Of a stretch of DNA of 64,000 nucleotides, positions 26,668-34,308 are shown piece by piece. Origin of the DNA: Marinobacter manganoxydans MnI7-9. Its GTDB lineage: Bacteria; Pseudomonadota; Gammaproteobacteria; Pseudomonadales; Oleiphilaceae. The stretch's first letter is position 1, and every line of letters starts with the position of its first letter. Made by a program: the position numbers and the translations under genes. Location: contig NZ_AGTR01000085.1 in NCBI RefSeq assembly GCF_000235625.1, positions 1 through 64,000 on the forward strand. The letters are read 5' to 3'. The notes under the pieces are model-generated. The model made no database searches, was not told the DNA's origin, and worked only from the letters and a program-made list of their open reading frames with translations.

Positions 26668-28925
26668 CGGTGAAGGTGGCCGTCCGGACCCTCTGCGAAT
26701 TTGCCGCCCGCAAGGGTGATCTGGACTTCCGCTATACTCCGGCCCCCAGTGCCGAGGAAGGCATCGCTGGCCATCAGGCAATCCAGTCCAGGCGCGGTTT
26801 CGGCTATAAAAGCGAGTATTTACTGACCGGTGAGTGCCTGGGGTTATTGCTTTCCGGGCGCGCGGATATTTATAACCCGCACCGTGGCCGGCTGGAAGAA
26901 ATCAAGACCCATCGTGGAGACCTCAGCCGAATCCGCGAACACCAAAGAGCGCTCCACCGGGCCCAGTTGCGAGCCTACGGCGCGCTGTTGTGCCGGCAGG
27001 AAAACCGGAAAACCCTGGAACTGGCGCTGATCTACTACGACACCGGCAGGGATAAGGAAACGCCGGTGGTGGAGACCGTCAGTGCCGACGAACTCTGGCA
27101 GGAACTGGAAACCCTGTGCAGCAACTACAGGGCCTGGGCCGAACAGGAAGCGCATCACCGCGAACAGCGCAACGCCCTGCTCGCGGGTCTTGTGTTTCCT
27201 TTCGCCGAGTTTCGCCCCAGGCAGCGCCAGCTGGCGGAGACGGTGTACAAGAACGCGGCGAAGTCCGCCACCCTGCTCCTGGAAGCCCCCACCGGTCTGG
27301 GCAAGACCCTTGGCACGCTGTTCCCGGCGCTAATGGCCATGCCTGCCGCCGGGCAGGACCGGTTGTTCTACCTTACCTGCCGTAATACCGCGCGCCAGCT
27401 TGCCATGGATGCCGTGGCGCGCCTGCGTTCGGCGCAAGCGGCCCCGAACTGGCCCCTGAGAACCCTGGAACTGGTGTCGAAAGACGACGCCTGCGAGCAC
27501 CCGGACAAAGCCTGCCATGGTGAATCCTGCCCCCTGGCCAAAGGCTTCTTTGACCGGCTGCCCGATGCCCGGGCGGAAGCGGCCCGGACTGAAGGCACAC
27601 TGGATCAACACACATTGGCGAAGATCGCCGCGGGTCACGAGATTTGCCCCTACTTTCTGGCCCAGGAAATGGCCCGCTGGAGCGATGTGGTGATCGGTGA
27701 TGTGAACCGGCTGTTCGATCAATCCGCCCTGCTCCATGGTTTGATTCGCCAGAACAACTGGAAGACCAGTGTGCTGGTGGATGAGGCCCATAACCTGGTG
27801 GACCGAGGCCGGGGCATGTATTCAGTTCGGCTGGATCAGCAGCGATTGCTGAAGATCAAAAAAACCGCACCGAAGCCGCTGAAATCGGCCATCGACCGGA
27901 CAGCCCGGGCGTGGCAGAGCCTGATCCGGGATCACCAGGCTGATACAGAGAGCCCGGACTTCCTGGAGACACTGCCGACGCAGTTGCTGGGTGCCCTGCA
28001 GGCCATGGTCTCCAATCTGACCGATTATCTGGCTGACAATCCCCCGGATCTGGCCCTGCAGGAACTGTTGTTTGAAAGCGTCGCCTTCATGAAGCTGGCG
28101 GACACGTTCGGCGATCACTCCCTGTGTGAACTCCAGCGGGCCGGTCGGGGACGGGCCAGCCTGACGATCCAGAACCTGATCCCGGCGGATTTTCTGCGGG
28201 AGCGGTTTGAAGCCGCGCATTCGGTGCTGCTCTTTTCCGCCACCCTGAGTCCGGGTGCCTACTACCGGGACCTGCTGGGTCTGCCCGGGGATGTCCGTTT
28301 TACCTCCTTGCCCAGCCCGTTCAGCGCGGATCAGCTGCAGGTGCATTTCACGCCCGGCATCAGCACCCGGCAGGTTCACCGGGAAGCCTCGCTCCAGCCA
28401 ATCGCCGAGCTGATCGCTCGCCAGTTCCGGGACCGGCCCGGGCATTATCTGGCGTTTTTCAGCAGCTTCAAGTACGCGCAGCAGGCGAGCGACGCTCTGG
28501 CGCAGCTGGCTCCCGATGTCCCCCAGCGGGCGCAGGCGCCGGGTATGTCGCCCCGGCAACGGGCGGACTTTCTGGCAGGGTTCAGGGAACCGGAAGGCAA
28601 TGTGGCGTTCGCGGTTCTGGGTGGGGTGTTCAGTGAGGGCATCGATCTGCCCGGGGACCAGCTGATCGGGGCCTTTGTTGCAACCCTTGGGTTGCCGCCT
28701 TTCGATGCCTGGCATGAAATCCTGAAGGCTCGCCTGGAACAGCGTTTCGGGGCCGGTTACGACTACACGTATCTGATTCCGGGCTTGCAGAAAGTGGCCC
28801 AGGCGGCCGGGCGGGTGATCCGCACCCCGGAAGACCGGGGTGTTATCTGGCTGATTGATGACCGGTTTCTGCAGCCGGCCATCAATCCGTTATTGCCGCG
28901 CTGGTGGTTCAGCGCACCAGAGTAG
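26664..28925 (+). CDS. XPD/DinG-type helicase with N-terminal PD-(D/E)xK nuclease motif
   Basis: A 753-residue superfamily 2 helicase. The C-terminal part has Walker A APTGLGKT, DEAH box (LVDEAHNLVDR), four cysteines placed as in the XPD iron-sulfur domain (DACEHPDKACHGESCPL, then ICPYF), the FSATL motif and the QAAGRVIR motif VI. The first about 150 residues hold GRADIYN...LEEIKTHRG and a downstream Gln/Tyr-rich helix, the arrangement of Cas4/RecB-like PD-(D/E)xK nucleases. It thus may be a helicase-nuclease fusion. The ATG at 26664 overlaps the stop of the FAN1-like gene and follows GGGGGG; an earlier reading from 26586 is not credible. The 5'-3' direction is inferred from the XPD family. 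Confidence 0.88.
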   Translation: MTVKVAVRTLCEFAARKGDLDFRYTPAPSAEEGIAGHQAIQSRRGFGYKSEYLLTGECLGLLLSGRADIYNPHRGRLEEIKTHRGDLSRIREHQRALHRAQLRAYGALLCRQENRKTLELALIYYDTGRDKETPVVETVSADELWQELETLCSNYRAWAEQEAHHREQRNALLAGLVFPFAEFRPRQRQLAETVYKNAAKSATLLLEAPTGLGKTLGTLFPALMAMPAAGQDRLFYLTCRNTARQLAMDAVARLRSAQAAPNWPLRTLELVSKDDACEHPDKACHGESCPLAKGFFDRLPDARAEAARTEGTLDQHTLAKIAAGHEICPYFLAQEMARWSDVVIGDVNRLFDQSALLHGLIRQNNWKTSVLVDEAHNLVDRGRGMYSVRLDQQRLLKIKKTAPKPLKSAIDRTARAWQSLIRDHQADTESPDFLETLPTQLLGALQAMVSNLTDYLADNPPDLALQELLFESVAFMKLADTFGDHSLCELQRAGRGRASLTIQNLIPADFLRERFEAAHSVLLFSATLSPGAYYRDLLGLPGDVRFTSLPSPFSADQLQVHFTPGISTRQVHREASLQPIAELIARQFRDRPGHYLAFFSSFKYAQQASDALAQLAPDVPQRAQAPGMSPRQRADFLAGFREPEGNVAFAVLGGVFSEGIDLPGDQLIGAFVATLGLPPFDAWHEILKARLEQRFGAGYDYTYLIPGLQKVAQAAGRVIRTPEDRGVIWLIDDRFLQPAINPLLPRWWFSAPE

Positions 28926-29297
28926 TTAACCGAATACAAAGAACGCCAGCTTGTTGCCGTCCGGGTCTTTCACATAGGCGCCGTAGAACTGGTCCGGAAT
29001 TCGCTGCCCGGGCTCGCCGTCGCAGGTGGCACCAAGTTCGATCGCTTTCTTGTACATGGCATCCACACCCTCTTTGGAACCCGCAGGAAGGGCGACCATA
29101 TTGCCGTTGCCGGGATGGTTGGGTTCTTCATTGAAGGGAACGCAAACGGCGATCATGGGCTCGCTCATGCGCTTGCCGATAAAGGCGATACGGCCCATGT
29201 CCAGAAGCATCCTGGCCCCCTGGTCGCTCAACAATTCGGCATAGAATGCCTTTGCTCGTTCCATATCACTGACGCCAAGGGTGACGTATCCGATCAT
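28926..29297 (-). CDS. VOC/glyoxalase-fold protein
   Basis: A 123-residue single-module vicinal-oxygen-chelate protein. It starts MIGYVTLGVSDMERAKAFY and ends AYVKDPDGNKLAFFVFG, the usual beta-alpha-beta-beta-beta module ends. Metal ligands are incomplete relative to true glyoxalase I, so the reaction is unknown. The ATG has GGAG upstream. Its stop directly abuts the stop of the convergent helicase with no spacer. Confidence 0.85.
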   Translation of the reverse strand: MIGYVTLGVSDMERAKAFYAELLSDQGARMLLDMGRIAFIGKRMSEPMIAVCVPFNEEPNHPGNGNMVALPAGSKEGVDAMYKKAIELGATCDGEPGQRIPDQFYGAYVKDPDGNKLAFFVFG

Positions 29298-29357
29298 ATG
29301 CGTTCTCCGTTGATGGTTGTTTTAGGCGAATTTAATACGTTGAATGCCGGGCCGGGA

Positions 29358-30656
29358 TCATTCTCCGTCGCCATCGGCCACTATCCGGTTACGCCCGGAT
29401 CGTTTGGCGGCATACAGTGACTGGTCGCAGGCCGATAGTAAATCCCGAACCGAAGTGCTCTGGGTATCTGACCCGGACCAGTTAACCACGCCGGCACTGA
29501 AAGTGATGCTGAAGGTTTCTCCTTCATCACTGACAAAGCTCTCTGTTTGCAGGGTAACCCGCAGGGATTCGGCCACCTGGCCGGCTTCGGACAGCCCGGT
29601 ATTGGGCATGAAGATAATGAATTCCTCACCCCCGGTGCGGGCTACGATATCGGATTTTCGGGTGCTGGACTCGATGATATCGGCGAACCGCTTGAGCACC
29701 GCATCGCCGGTTGGGTGCCCGTAGGAATCATTGATGATTTTGAAGAAATCGATATCCAGAGAAATCAGAGAGAAGGTATCTCCGTACCGCTCACCCTGTG
29801 CCACGGACTCCTGCAATTTCCTCAGCATATACCGTCGGTTGTATAGCCCGGTCAGTTCATCGGTGATCGAGAGCTGTTCCAGCTCGAGTTCCAGGTTCTT
29901 CTGGGTGTCGATATTGATGGTCATGCCGTGCCAGCTGATCCGGCCATCTGGGTCTCTTTCCGGCAGCGAGACACCTTTGAGCCAGTAGCTTCCGCGTTTG
30001 GTCTGGACACGGTATTCGCAAACCCACTCCTCCAGAGTCTCGGCAGAAACGGCGATGCTCTCGTGCACCCTGGGAAGATCATCCGGATGGATCAGGTTGA
30101 AGATCTTGTCGGGATCAGCCAGGCATTCGTCTGTTGTCAGCCCGTAAAAATCCCAGGTTTTTTCGCTGAGGTAGGAAAAGTAATAGCGACCGCCCGGTTC
30201 CAGCACAAAGGTGTAGATGATGCCCGGCAGGGATTTGGCGAGTTGCTCCATCTGGTGTTGGCTCAGCTTCTCCCGGGTGACATCGAGGTGGGTTCCCATC
30301 AGCCAGCGGGTATCCAGGCCCTGATCGTCGGTTAGCAGCGTGCCGCGGGTGTGGATGTAGCGCCAGTCCCCGAATTTGTGGAGCATGCGGACCACGCAAT
30401 CGAACTGTGGGGCGTCACCATCCAGATAGCGGGCGAGAGCCTCGCGGGCCTCCTGGAGGTCCTTCGGATGGCAAAGGTTCTCCCAGGTCTTGAAGGTGAC
30501 GGGCTGGAGTTCTTCGAGGCAATAGCCGAGCAGGTCTGCCCAGCGAGGATTGTAGATAACCTCGCCAGTATCAAGGTTCCATTCCCAGGTACCGGCACCG
30601 GTGCCTTCGAGTATTGCTTTCAGTCGGATTTCCGGTGTCAGTTCCATGTCTACCAT
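29358..30656 (-). CDS. PAS-PAS-GGDEF diguanylate cyclase (paralogue)
   Basis: About 432 residues: two PAS_3-type domains, then a GGDEF domain with intact GGEEF and an RKSD inhibitory site five residues upstream. It is predicted to make cyclic di-GMP under product inhibition. It is a clear paralogue of the enzyme at 6.2-7.5 kb. The frame stays open to 30803, but that extension runs through a perfect hairpin and a chemoreceptor-tail remnant. An ATG at 30656 (or 30647) gives the same N-terminus as the paralogue. No good Shine-Dalgarno precedes either, so the start remains uncertain. Confidence 0.88.
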   Translation of the reverse strand: MVDMELTPEIRLKAILEGTGAGTWEWNLDTGEVIYNPRWADLLGYCLEELQPVTFKTWENLCHPKDLQEAREALARYLDGDAPQFDCVVRMLHKFGDWRYIHTRGTLLTDDQGLDTRWLMGTHLDVTREKLSQHQMEQLAKSLPGIIYTFVLEPGGRYYFSYLSEKTWDFYGLTTDECLADPDKIFNLIHPDDLPRVHESIAVSAETLEEWVCEYRVQTKRGSYWLKGVSLPERDPDGRISWHGMTINIDTQKNLELELEQLSITDELTGLYNRRYMLRKLQESVAQGERYGDTFSLISLDIDFFKIINDSYGHPTGDAVLKRFADIIESSTRKSDIVARTGGEEFIIFMPNTGLSEAGQVAESLRVTLQTESFVSDEGETFSITFSAGVVNWSGSDTQSTSVRDLLSACDQSLYAAKRSGRNRIVADGDGE

Positions 30657-30672
30657 AAGACTAGCTTGTGCA

Positions 30673-30715
30673 ATCAGACCTCGCTGGGAGCCCAGTTCTC
30701 CCAGCGAGGTCTGAT
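30673..30715 (-). other. Perfect 18-bp hairpin upstream of the diguanylate cyclase
   Basis: ATCAGACCTCGCTGGGAG and its exact inverse complement are separated by seven bases (loop 30691-30697). No T tract follows on either strand, so it is not a canonical terminator. It sits 17 bases before the preferred start codon, where it could form a leader hairpin over the ribosome-binding region. Confidence 0.7.
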
Positions 30716-30745
30716 CCTGAGCCATCTCCGTCAGAGATTCAGAAA

Positions 30746-30850
30746 TTATTTGAATCTCACCACCAGTTCGTGGAGCTCGCTCGCGATCTGCTCCGTTCTC
30801 CACATACTATGGGGGGAATTTTCGACTTTGGCCAGTCTTGGTAACAAGCT
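30746..30850 (-). pseudogene. Remnant of a chemoreceptor (MCP) C-terminus
   Basis: A minus-strand frame ending in TAA at 30746 reads RTEQIASELHELVVRFK at its end. This is the style of the extreme C-terminus of methyl-accepting chemotaxis proteins. The preceding residues (LAKVENSPHS) no longer look like a signalling helix, and the frame runs directly into the end of the SQR gene. It is interpreted as the last few dozen codons of a lost receptor gene, cut when the SQR locus was joined. Identification rests on about 17 residues. Confidence 0.4.
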
Positions 30851-32117
30851 AGTGTTTGGCTGAGCGCGGCGCCGGTTTGGCCAGCCATTCGTGGCCCTTC
30901 AGCATGCCGTGCCAGTACAGTGTTGGCAGTTGCTTGGCCTTCAACCACCAGGCGGCCCGGGTCGCCTTGGTGCCATCGTTGATCCATTTCGGGAAGCTGG
31001 GCTGGAGTACGCCGCCGTAGCCGAATTCCGCCAGTACGATCTTGCCATTTTCCACGGTCAGCGGGCAGGAGCCATAGCCCAGGTAGGCGGCCTCAAGGGG
31101 CTGGTTTCGAAGCGTGGCCACCAGGTTTTCCGCCACCACCGGCGCCTGTTTGCGCACCGCAGCGGCGGTTTTGGCGTTGCCGGTTCCGCTCACGTCGCCA
31201 AGGCCAAAGATGTTGGCGAAGGTTTTATGGCGCAGAGTGTCGTCCTCAAGATCCAGCCAGCCGCCTTCATTGGCCAGTGCGGATTCCCGGATCAGCTTCG
31301 GTGCCCGCTGGGGCGGCACGGCGTGCAGCATATCAAAACTTACTTCGCGGTCCTGGCTGTTGCCCTCGCCATCGGTTGAGCGGAAAACGGCTGTTTTCGA
31401 AGGCCCGTTCACGGCAACCAGTGTGCTCTGGAAATTCAGATCGATGTCGTATTTCTCGATGTACGCTTCGAGGGCCGGGACGTAATCGGCCACACCAAAC
31501 AGAACGGCGCCGGCGTTATGGAGCTGGATATCCAAGTCGTTCAACACACCATGCCTGAGCCAGTAATCGGCAGACAGATACATGGCTTTCTGGGGGGCGC
31601 CGGCACACTTGATCGGCATCGGCGGCTGGCTGAACAGGGCGCGACCCTTTTTGAGGTTCTGGACCATGTCCCAGGTGTAGCTGGCCATGCCTTCCCGGTA
31701 GTTGGAGGTGACGCCGTTGGAACCGAGAGCGTCTTCCAGGCCTTCAATACCGCCCCAGTTCAACTCGAGGCCAGGGGCGAGCACCAGGGCTTTGTATGCC
31801 AGCGCAGAGCCGTCGCCCATAGTAACCTGGTTGTTGTCCTGGTCGATGGCGGTTACCGGTTGCTTATACCAGGACACGAAACCGGGCATCACGTCTGACA
31901 TCGGCTTGGAGGTGACCTCGGGCCGGAACACGCCGCCGCCGACCATGGTCCAGCCGGGCTGGTAGTGATGCCGGGCAGCGGGCTCGATGATGGCGATGTC
32001 GATATTGCTATCCCGTTTGTGGATGCTCGATGCCACCGATATACCGGCTGCCCCGCCTCCCACGATCACGACGGTATGAGTTTTGACGCTGCCTGTGTCG
32101 GTAGTGCTGGTAATCAT
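30849..32117 (-). CDS. sqr: Sulfide:quinone oxidoreductase
   Basis: A 422-residue FAD enzyme of the disulfide-oxidoreductase fold, oxidising sulfide to polysulfide and passing electrons to quinone at the membrane. Visible: N-terminal dinucleotide motif VIVGGGAAG (17-25), the FAD-side segment FGLGDVSGTGNAKTAAAV (about 304-321), and the conserved redox pair Cys171 (PIKCAGAPQK) and Cys351 (GYGSCPLT). The type I third cysteine is absent, pointing to type II. The ATG at 32117 follows AGAGG; upstream codons to 32183 have no similarity. It is divergent from a DsrE-like exported protein across a gap with two palindromes; a rhodanese follows nearby. Confidence 0.92.
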   Translation of the reverse strand: MITSTTDTGSVKTHTVVIVGGGAAGISVASSIHKRDSNIDIAIIEPAARHHYQPGWTMVGGGVFRPEVTSKPMSDVMPGFVSWYKQPVTAIDQDNNQVTMGDGSALAYKALVLAPGLELNWGGIEGLEDALGSNGVTSNYREGMASYTWDMVQNLKKGRALFSQPPMPIKCAGAPQKAMYLSADYWLRHGVLNDLDIQLHNAGAVLFGVADYVPALEAYIEKYDIDLNFQSTLVAVNGPSKTAVFRSTDGEGNSQDREVSFDMLHAVPPQRAPKLIRESALANEGGWLDLEDDTLRHKTFANIFGLGDVSGTGNAKTAAAVRKQAPVVAENLVATLRNQPLEAAYLGYGSCPLTVENGKIVLAEFGYGGVLQPSFPKWINDGTKATRAAWWLKAKQLPTLYWHGMLKGHEWLAKPAPRSAKH

Positions 32118-32191
32118 GCCTCGAACCTCTTGTGTTTGTTTGCTCTGCGCGAGTGGTGTTAGAGATATATCAAAGCCTACCAAACTTCAGG

Positions 32192-32205
32192 TTCTAACGT
32201 TAGAA
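32192..32205. promoter_or_regulatory. Palindromic operator candidate between sqr and the DsrE gene
   Basis: TTCTAACGTTAGAA is a perfect 14-base palindrome, 75 bases before sqr and 134 before the divergent gene. Its size and position suit a small dimeric repressor, such as the ArsR-type sulfide or persulfide sensors known for SQR loci. No regulator gene is adjacent, so the assignment is open. Confidence 0.5.
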
Positions 32206-32256
32206 TAAATGGCAATATGCGGGGTTGGTCTGCTCTGCCACAGGCATAGCGTTGAA

Positions 32257-32271
32257 AGTGACTTTGTCACT
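32257..32271. promoter_or_regulatory. Second palindrome in the sqr/DsrE gap
   Basis: AGTGACTTTGTCACT consists of perfect 6-base arms around TTT, 69 bases before the DsrE-like start. It may be a second protein-binding site or a leader hairpin of the DsrE mRNA. Confidence 0.4.
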
Positions 32272-32339
32272 GAAGGCTCGATCTTGGCTCGATACATTGG
32301 TTTCGAAGCTTTTCGGTCAACCAAAAAGGAGTTTTTCCC

Positions 32340-32783
32340 ATGATCAAATCAATCAAAGCCGTCGCCGCCGCTGCGCTGATTGCCGCCGTACCTTTCAGCG
32401 TTCACGCCGACAGTCATAAAGGTGGCGTTGAAGAAGTGCTGGTGATCCTGTCCAGCGATTCGCTGCAGACCCAGGGCATGGCGATGGTGCTTTCGAACAC
32501 CATGGCCCAGCAGGGGGCGAAGGTAAACGTGCTGCTCTGCGACAAGGCCGGTGACCTGGCACTTAAGTCCTACGAAGCGCCTGCGCTCAAGCCCAAGGAT
32601 GTGACACCGGGGCAGATGCTGCGTGGCCTGCTCAAGCAGGGTGGCGAGGCGAAGGTCTGTGCCCTGTACTTTCCGAACAGCAACTACGGCAAGGACGATC
32701 TGATTGACGGCGTTGGCGTTGCCATGCCGCCGGAAATGGCCGGCCAGATGCTGAACCCGAAGATGCGTACGTTCACCTTCTGA
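32340..32783 (+). CDS. Exported DsrE/DsrF-like protein
   Basis: A 147-residue protein with a signal peptide (cleavage after VHA, about residue 23), followed by a DsrE-fold domain: EEVLVILSSDSLQTQGMAMV, then VNVLLCDKAG and AKVCALYFPNS. The two cysteines lie where DsrE-type proteins carry sulfur-transfer residues. Its periplasmic location next to SQR and a periplasmic rhodanese suggests handling of sulfane sulfur made by SQR. It begins after an AAAAAGGAG-type site and is followed by a hairpin terminator. The exact acceptor is unknown. Confidence 0.8.
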   Translation: MIKSIKAVAAAALIAAVPFSVHADSHKGGVEEVLVILSSDSLQTQGMAMVLSNTMAQQGAKVNVLLCDKAGDLALKSYEAPALKPKDVTPGQMLRGLLKQGGEAKVCALYFPNSNYGKDDLIDGVGVAMPPEMAGQMLNPKMRTFTF

Positions 32784-32790
32784 GGCGGTA

Positions 32791-32814
32791 GCCCGGGACG
32801 GACCGCCCCCGGGC
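32791..32814 (+). terminator. Terminator of the DsrE-like gene
   Basis: A stem of GCCCGGG/CCCGGGC with a 10-base loop begins eight bases after the stop codon and is followed by GTTT. It lies between two convergent genes and may serve both. Confidence 0.6.
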
Positions 32815-32827
32815 GTTTACATTCCAA

Positions 32828-33373
32828 TCAAGGACGATAGATCTTCTCTGGATTGAGTTTCATGGACCATGGCAGGCCCTCGTTCTGCCAGCCATTCACA
32901 ATTCTCATGCCTTTCTTCTCGCCTTCTTTGGCGCCACTGCCCTGAAAGCCGTGGTCAATGTACTTCACATTGGTGAAGCCCCGTTCCATCAGGTATTCCG
33001 CGCTGGGCTTGCCACGGCTGGAACCGGAGCGGCACATGGTAATCACCAGGTCATCCCTGGTAAGGCCTTTCTCTTTGAGGGCTTTTTCTACCTCCGCCGC
33101 GAACTCCGGATTGGTGTTCATGGCAAACCGGCCCTTGTCGGCAAGAAAGTCGGAGCGATCGGCGAGTTTGAACGGGATATTCTTGTCGATCACGTCGGTA
33201 AAGCCGATAAACATGATTTCCACCGGATCCCGGACATCCACAAACAGGAGTTGGTCTCCCTGCTTCTGAACCATGTCATAGGTTTCCTGTGGGGTCAGGG
33301 ATAGCGCTTCTTCCGCCTGGGCGCTGAAGGCAATGGCGAAAGTGGCGAGCAGGGCTGTCAGTATATGCTTCAT
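32828..33373 (-). CDS. Periplasmic rhodanese-like sulfurtransferase
   Basis: A 181-residue protein with a signal peptide (MKHILTALLATFAIAFSAQA) and one rhodanese domain. LLFVDVRDPVEIMFIG lies near its start and the active-site loop CRSGSSRG holds the catalytic Cys. It is expected to move sulfane sulfur in the periplasm. The ATG at 33373 has a perfect AGGAGG eight bases upstream; that site lies in a small hairpin. It lies downstream of the peroxiredoxin gene on the same strand with a 66-base gap and is convergent with the DsrE-like gene. Confidence 0.9.
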   Translation of the reverse strand: MKHILTALLATFAIAFSAQAEEALSLTPQETYDMVQKQGDQLLFVDVRDPVEIMFIGFTDVIDKNIPFKLADRSDFLADKGRFAMNTNPEFAAEVEKALKEKGLTRDDLVITMCRSGSSRGKPSAEYLMERGFTNVKYIDHGFQGSGAKEGEKKGMRIVNGWQNEGLPWSMKLNPEKIYRP

Positions 33374-33381
33374 GATGGTTT

Positions 33382-33399
33382 CCTCCTGCATTGAGGAGG
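33382..33399 (-). promoter_or_regulatory. Hairpin covering the rhodanese ribosome-binding site
   Basis: On the minus strand CCTCCT, a six-base loop and AGGAGG pair perfectly; the AGGAGG is the Shine-Dalgarno of the rhodanese gene. A second GC hairpin (GGGCCCG...CGGGCC-like) lies immediately upstream. The pair could make translation dependent on coupling or on an RNA switch. Confidence 0.45.
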
Positions 33400-33439
33400 C
33401 CCGCCGAACGACGGGCCCCTTATCTATCCGCGAGTCGGA

Positions 33440-34066
33440 TTAAAGCTTGGTGGTGCGGAGATACGGACGGATTTCATTCCAGCCCTGCGGGAACAGACCC
33501 TTGGCTTCCTCGTTGGAAATGGAGGGCGGAATGATCACGTCGTCTCCTTTGCGCCAGTCGGCCGGCAGGGCAACCTTGTTGGCATCACCGGTTTGCAGGG
33601 CATCGATGACCCGGAGGATCTCGTCGAAGTTACGGCCGACCGCCATTGGGTAGGTCATGGTCAGGCGGATCTTCTTGTCTGGGTCGATGATGAACACGCT
33701 GCGTACGGCTGCGGTTTCGCTCTCACCGGCGTGGATCATTTCGTACAGCTCGGCCACTTTGTGGTCAGCGTCGGCAACGATCGGGAACTGAAGGTCGCAG
33801 TTCTGGGTGTCGTTGACGTCTTCAATCCACTTTACGTGCTCTTCCACGGTATCGGTGGAAAGACCCAGGGGCTTCACGTTGCGGGCCTCGAATTCTTTCG
33901 CCAGCTGCGCGGTGCGGCCCATTTCAGTGGTGCACACCGGCGTGAAGTCGGCCGGGTGGCTGAAGAAGAATACCCAGGAATCACCTGCCCAGTCGTGGAA
34001 GTTGATCTGGCCGGCGGTGCTGTCGATGGTGAAGTTCGGGGCGGTAGAGCCAAGCAATAAACTCAT
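33440..34066 (-). CDS. 1-Cys peroxiredoxin (Prx6 type)
   Basis: A 208-residue thioredoxin-fold peroxidase. The peroxidatic Cys45 is in HPADFTPVCTTE, and the long C-terminal domain (KGDDVIIPPSISNEEA, then GWNEIRPYLRTTKL) is typical of the Prx6/AhpC-like 1-Cys group. It reduces hydrogen or organic peroxides, with an external thiol donor. The ATG is preceded by AGGAG. Near the sulfide genes it may also act on persulfides, as reported for some peroxiredoxins; this is inference. The 235-base upstream region is AT-rich near 34150-34190 and probably holds its promoter. Confidence 0.93.
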   Translation of the reverse strand: MSLLLGSTAPNFTIDSTAGQINFHDWAGDSWVFFFSHPADFTPVCTTEMGRTAQLAKEFEARNVKPLGLSTDTVEEHVKWIEDVNDTQNCDLQFPIVADADHKVAELYEMIHAGESETAAVRSVFIIDPDKKIRLTMTYPMAVGRNFDEILRVIDALQTGDANKVALPADWRKGDDVIIPPSISNEEAKGLFPQGWNEIRPYLRTTKL

Positions 34067-34308
34067 GATGAATCTCCTGTCGGGTTTTGCTGGTGGAGGC
34101 GGGTCGCCTCTTGATGTCGGAATAACAATAACCCGTCAGGAGGCTCTTAGCCAATAAAGTTATATCTATAGAACAAATAGGCTTAACGAATTGAGGACGG
34201 GCCTTTCTCAGTAGATCGCTCTACCGTGACGTTTCTTCTCTGTCCTGATAAAGCGATTACTCTGTGGCATGCTTCAGATTGTGCCCATAGTCGCAGGCCC
34301 CTTTGAAA

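Noticed and set aside
30657-30803. N-terminal extension of the second diguanylate cyclase
   Set aside because: Extension passes through a perfect hairpin and a chemoreceptor-tail remnant; the paralogue starts at the equivalent of the later ATG.
34067-34308. OxyR site upstream of the peroxiredoxin
   Set aside because: Scattered ATAG/CTAT pieces near 34158-34180 lack the required spacing; too weak to call.
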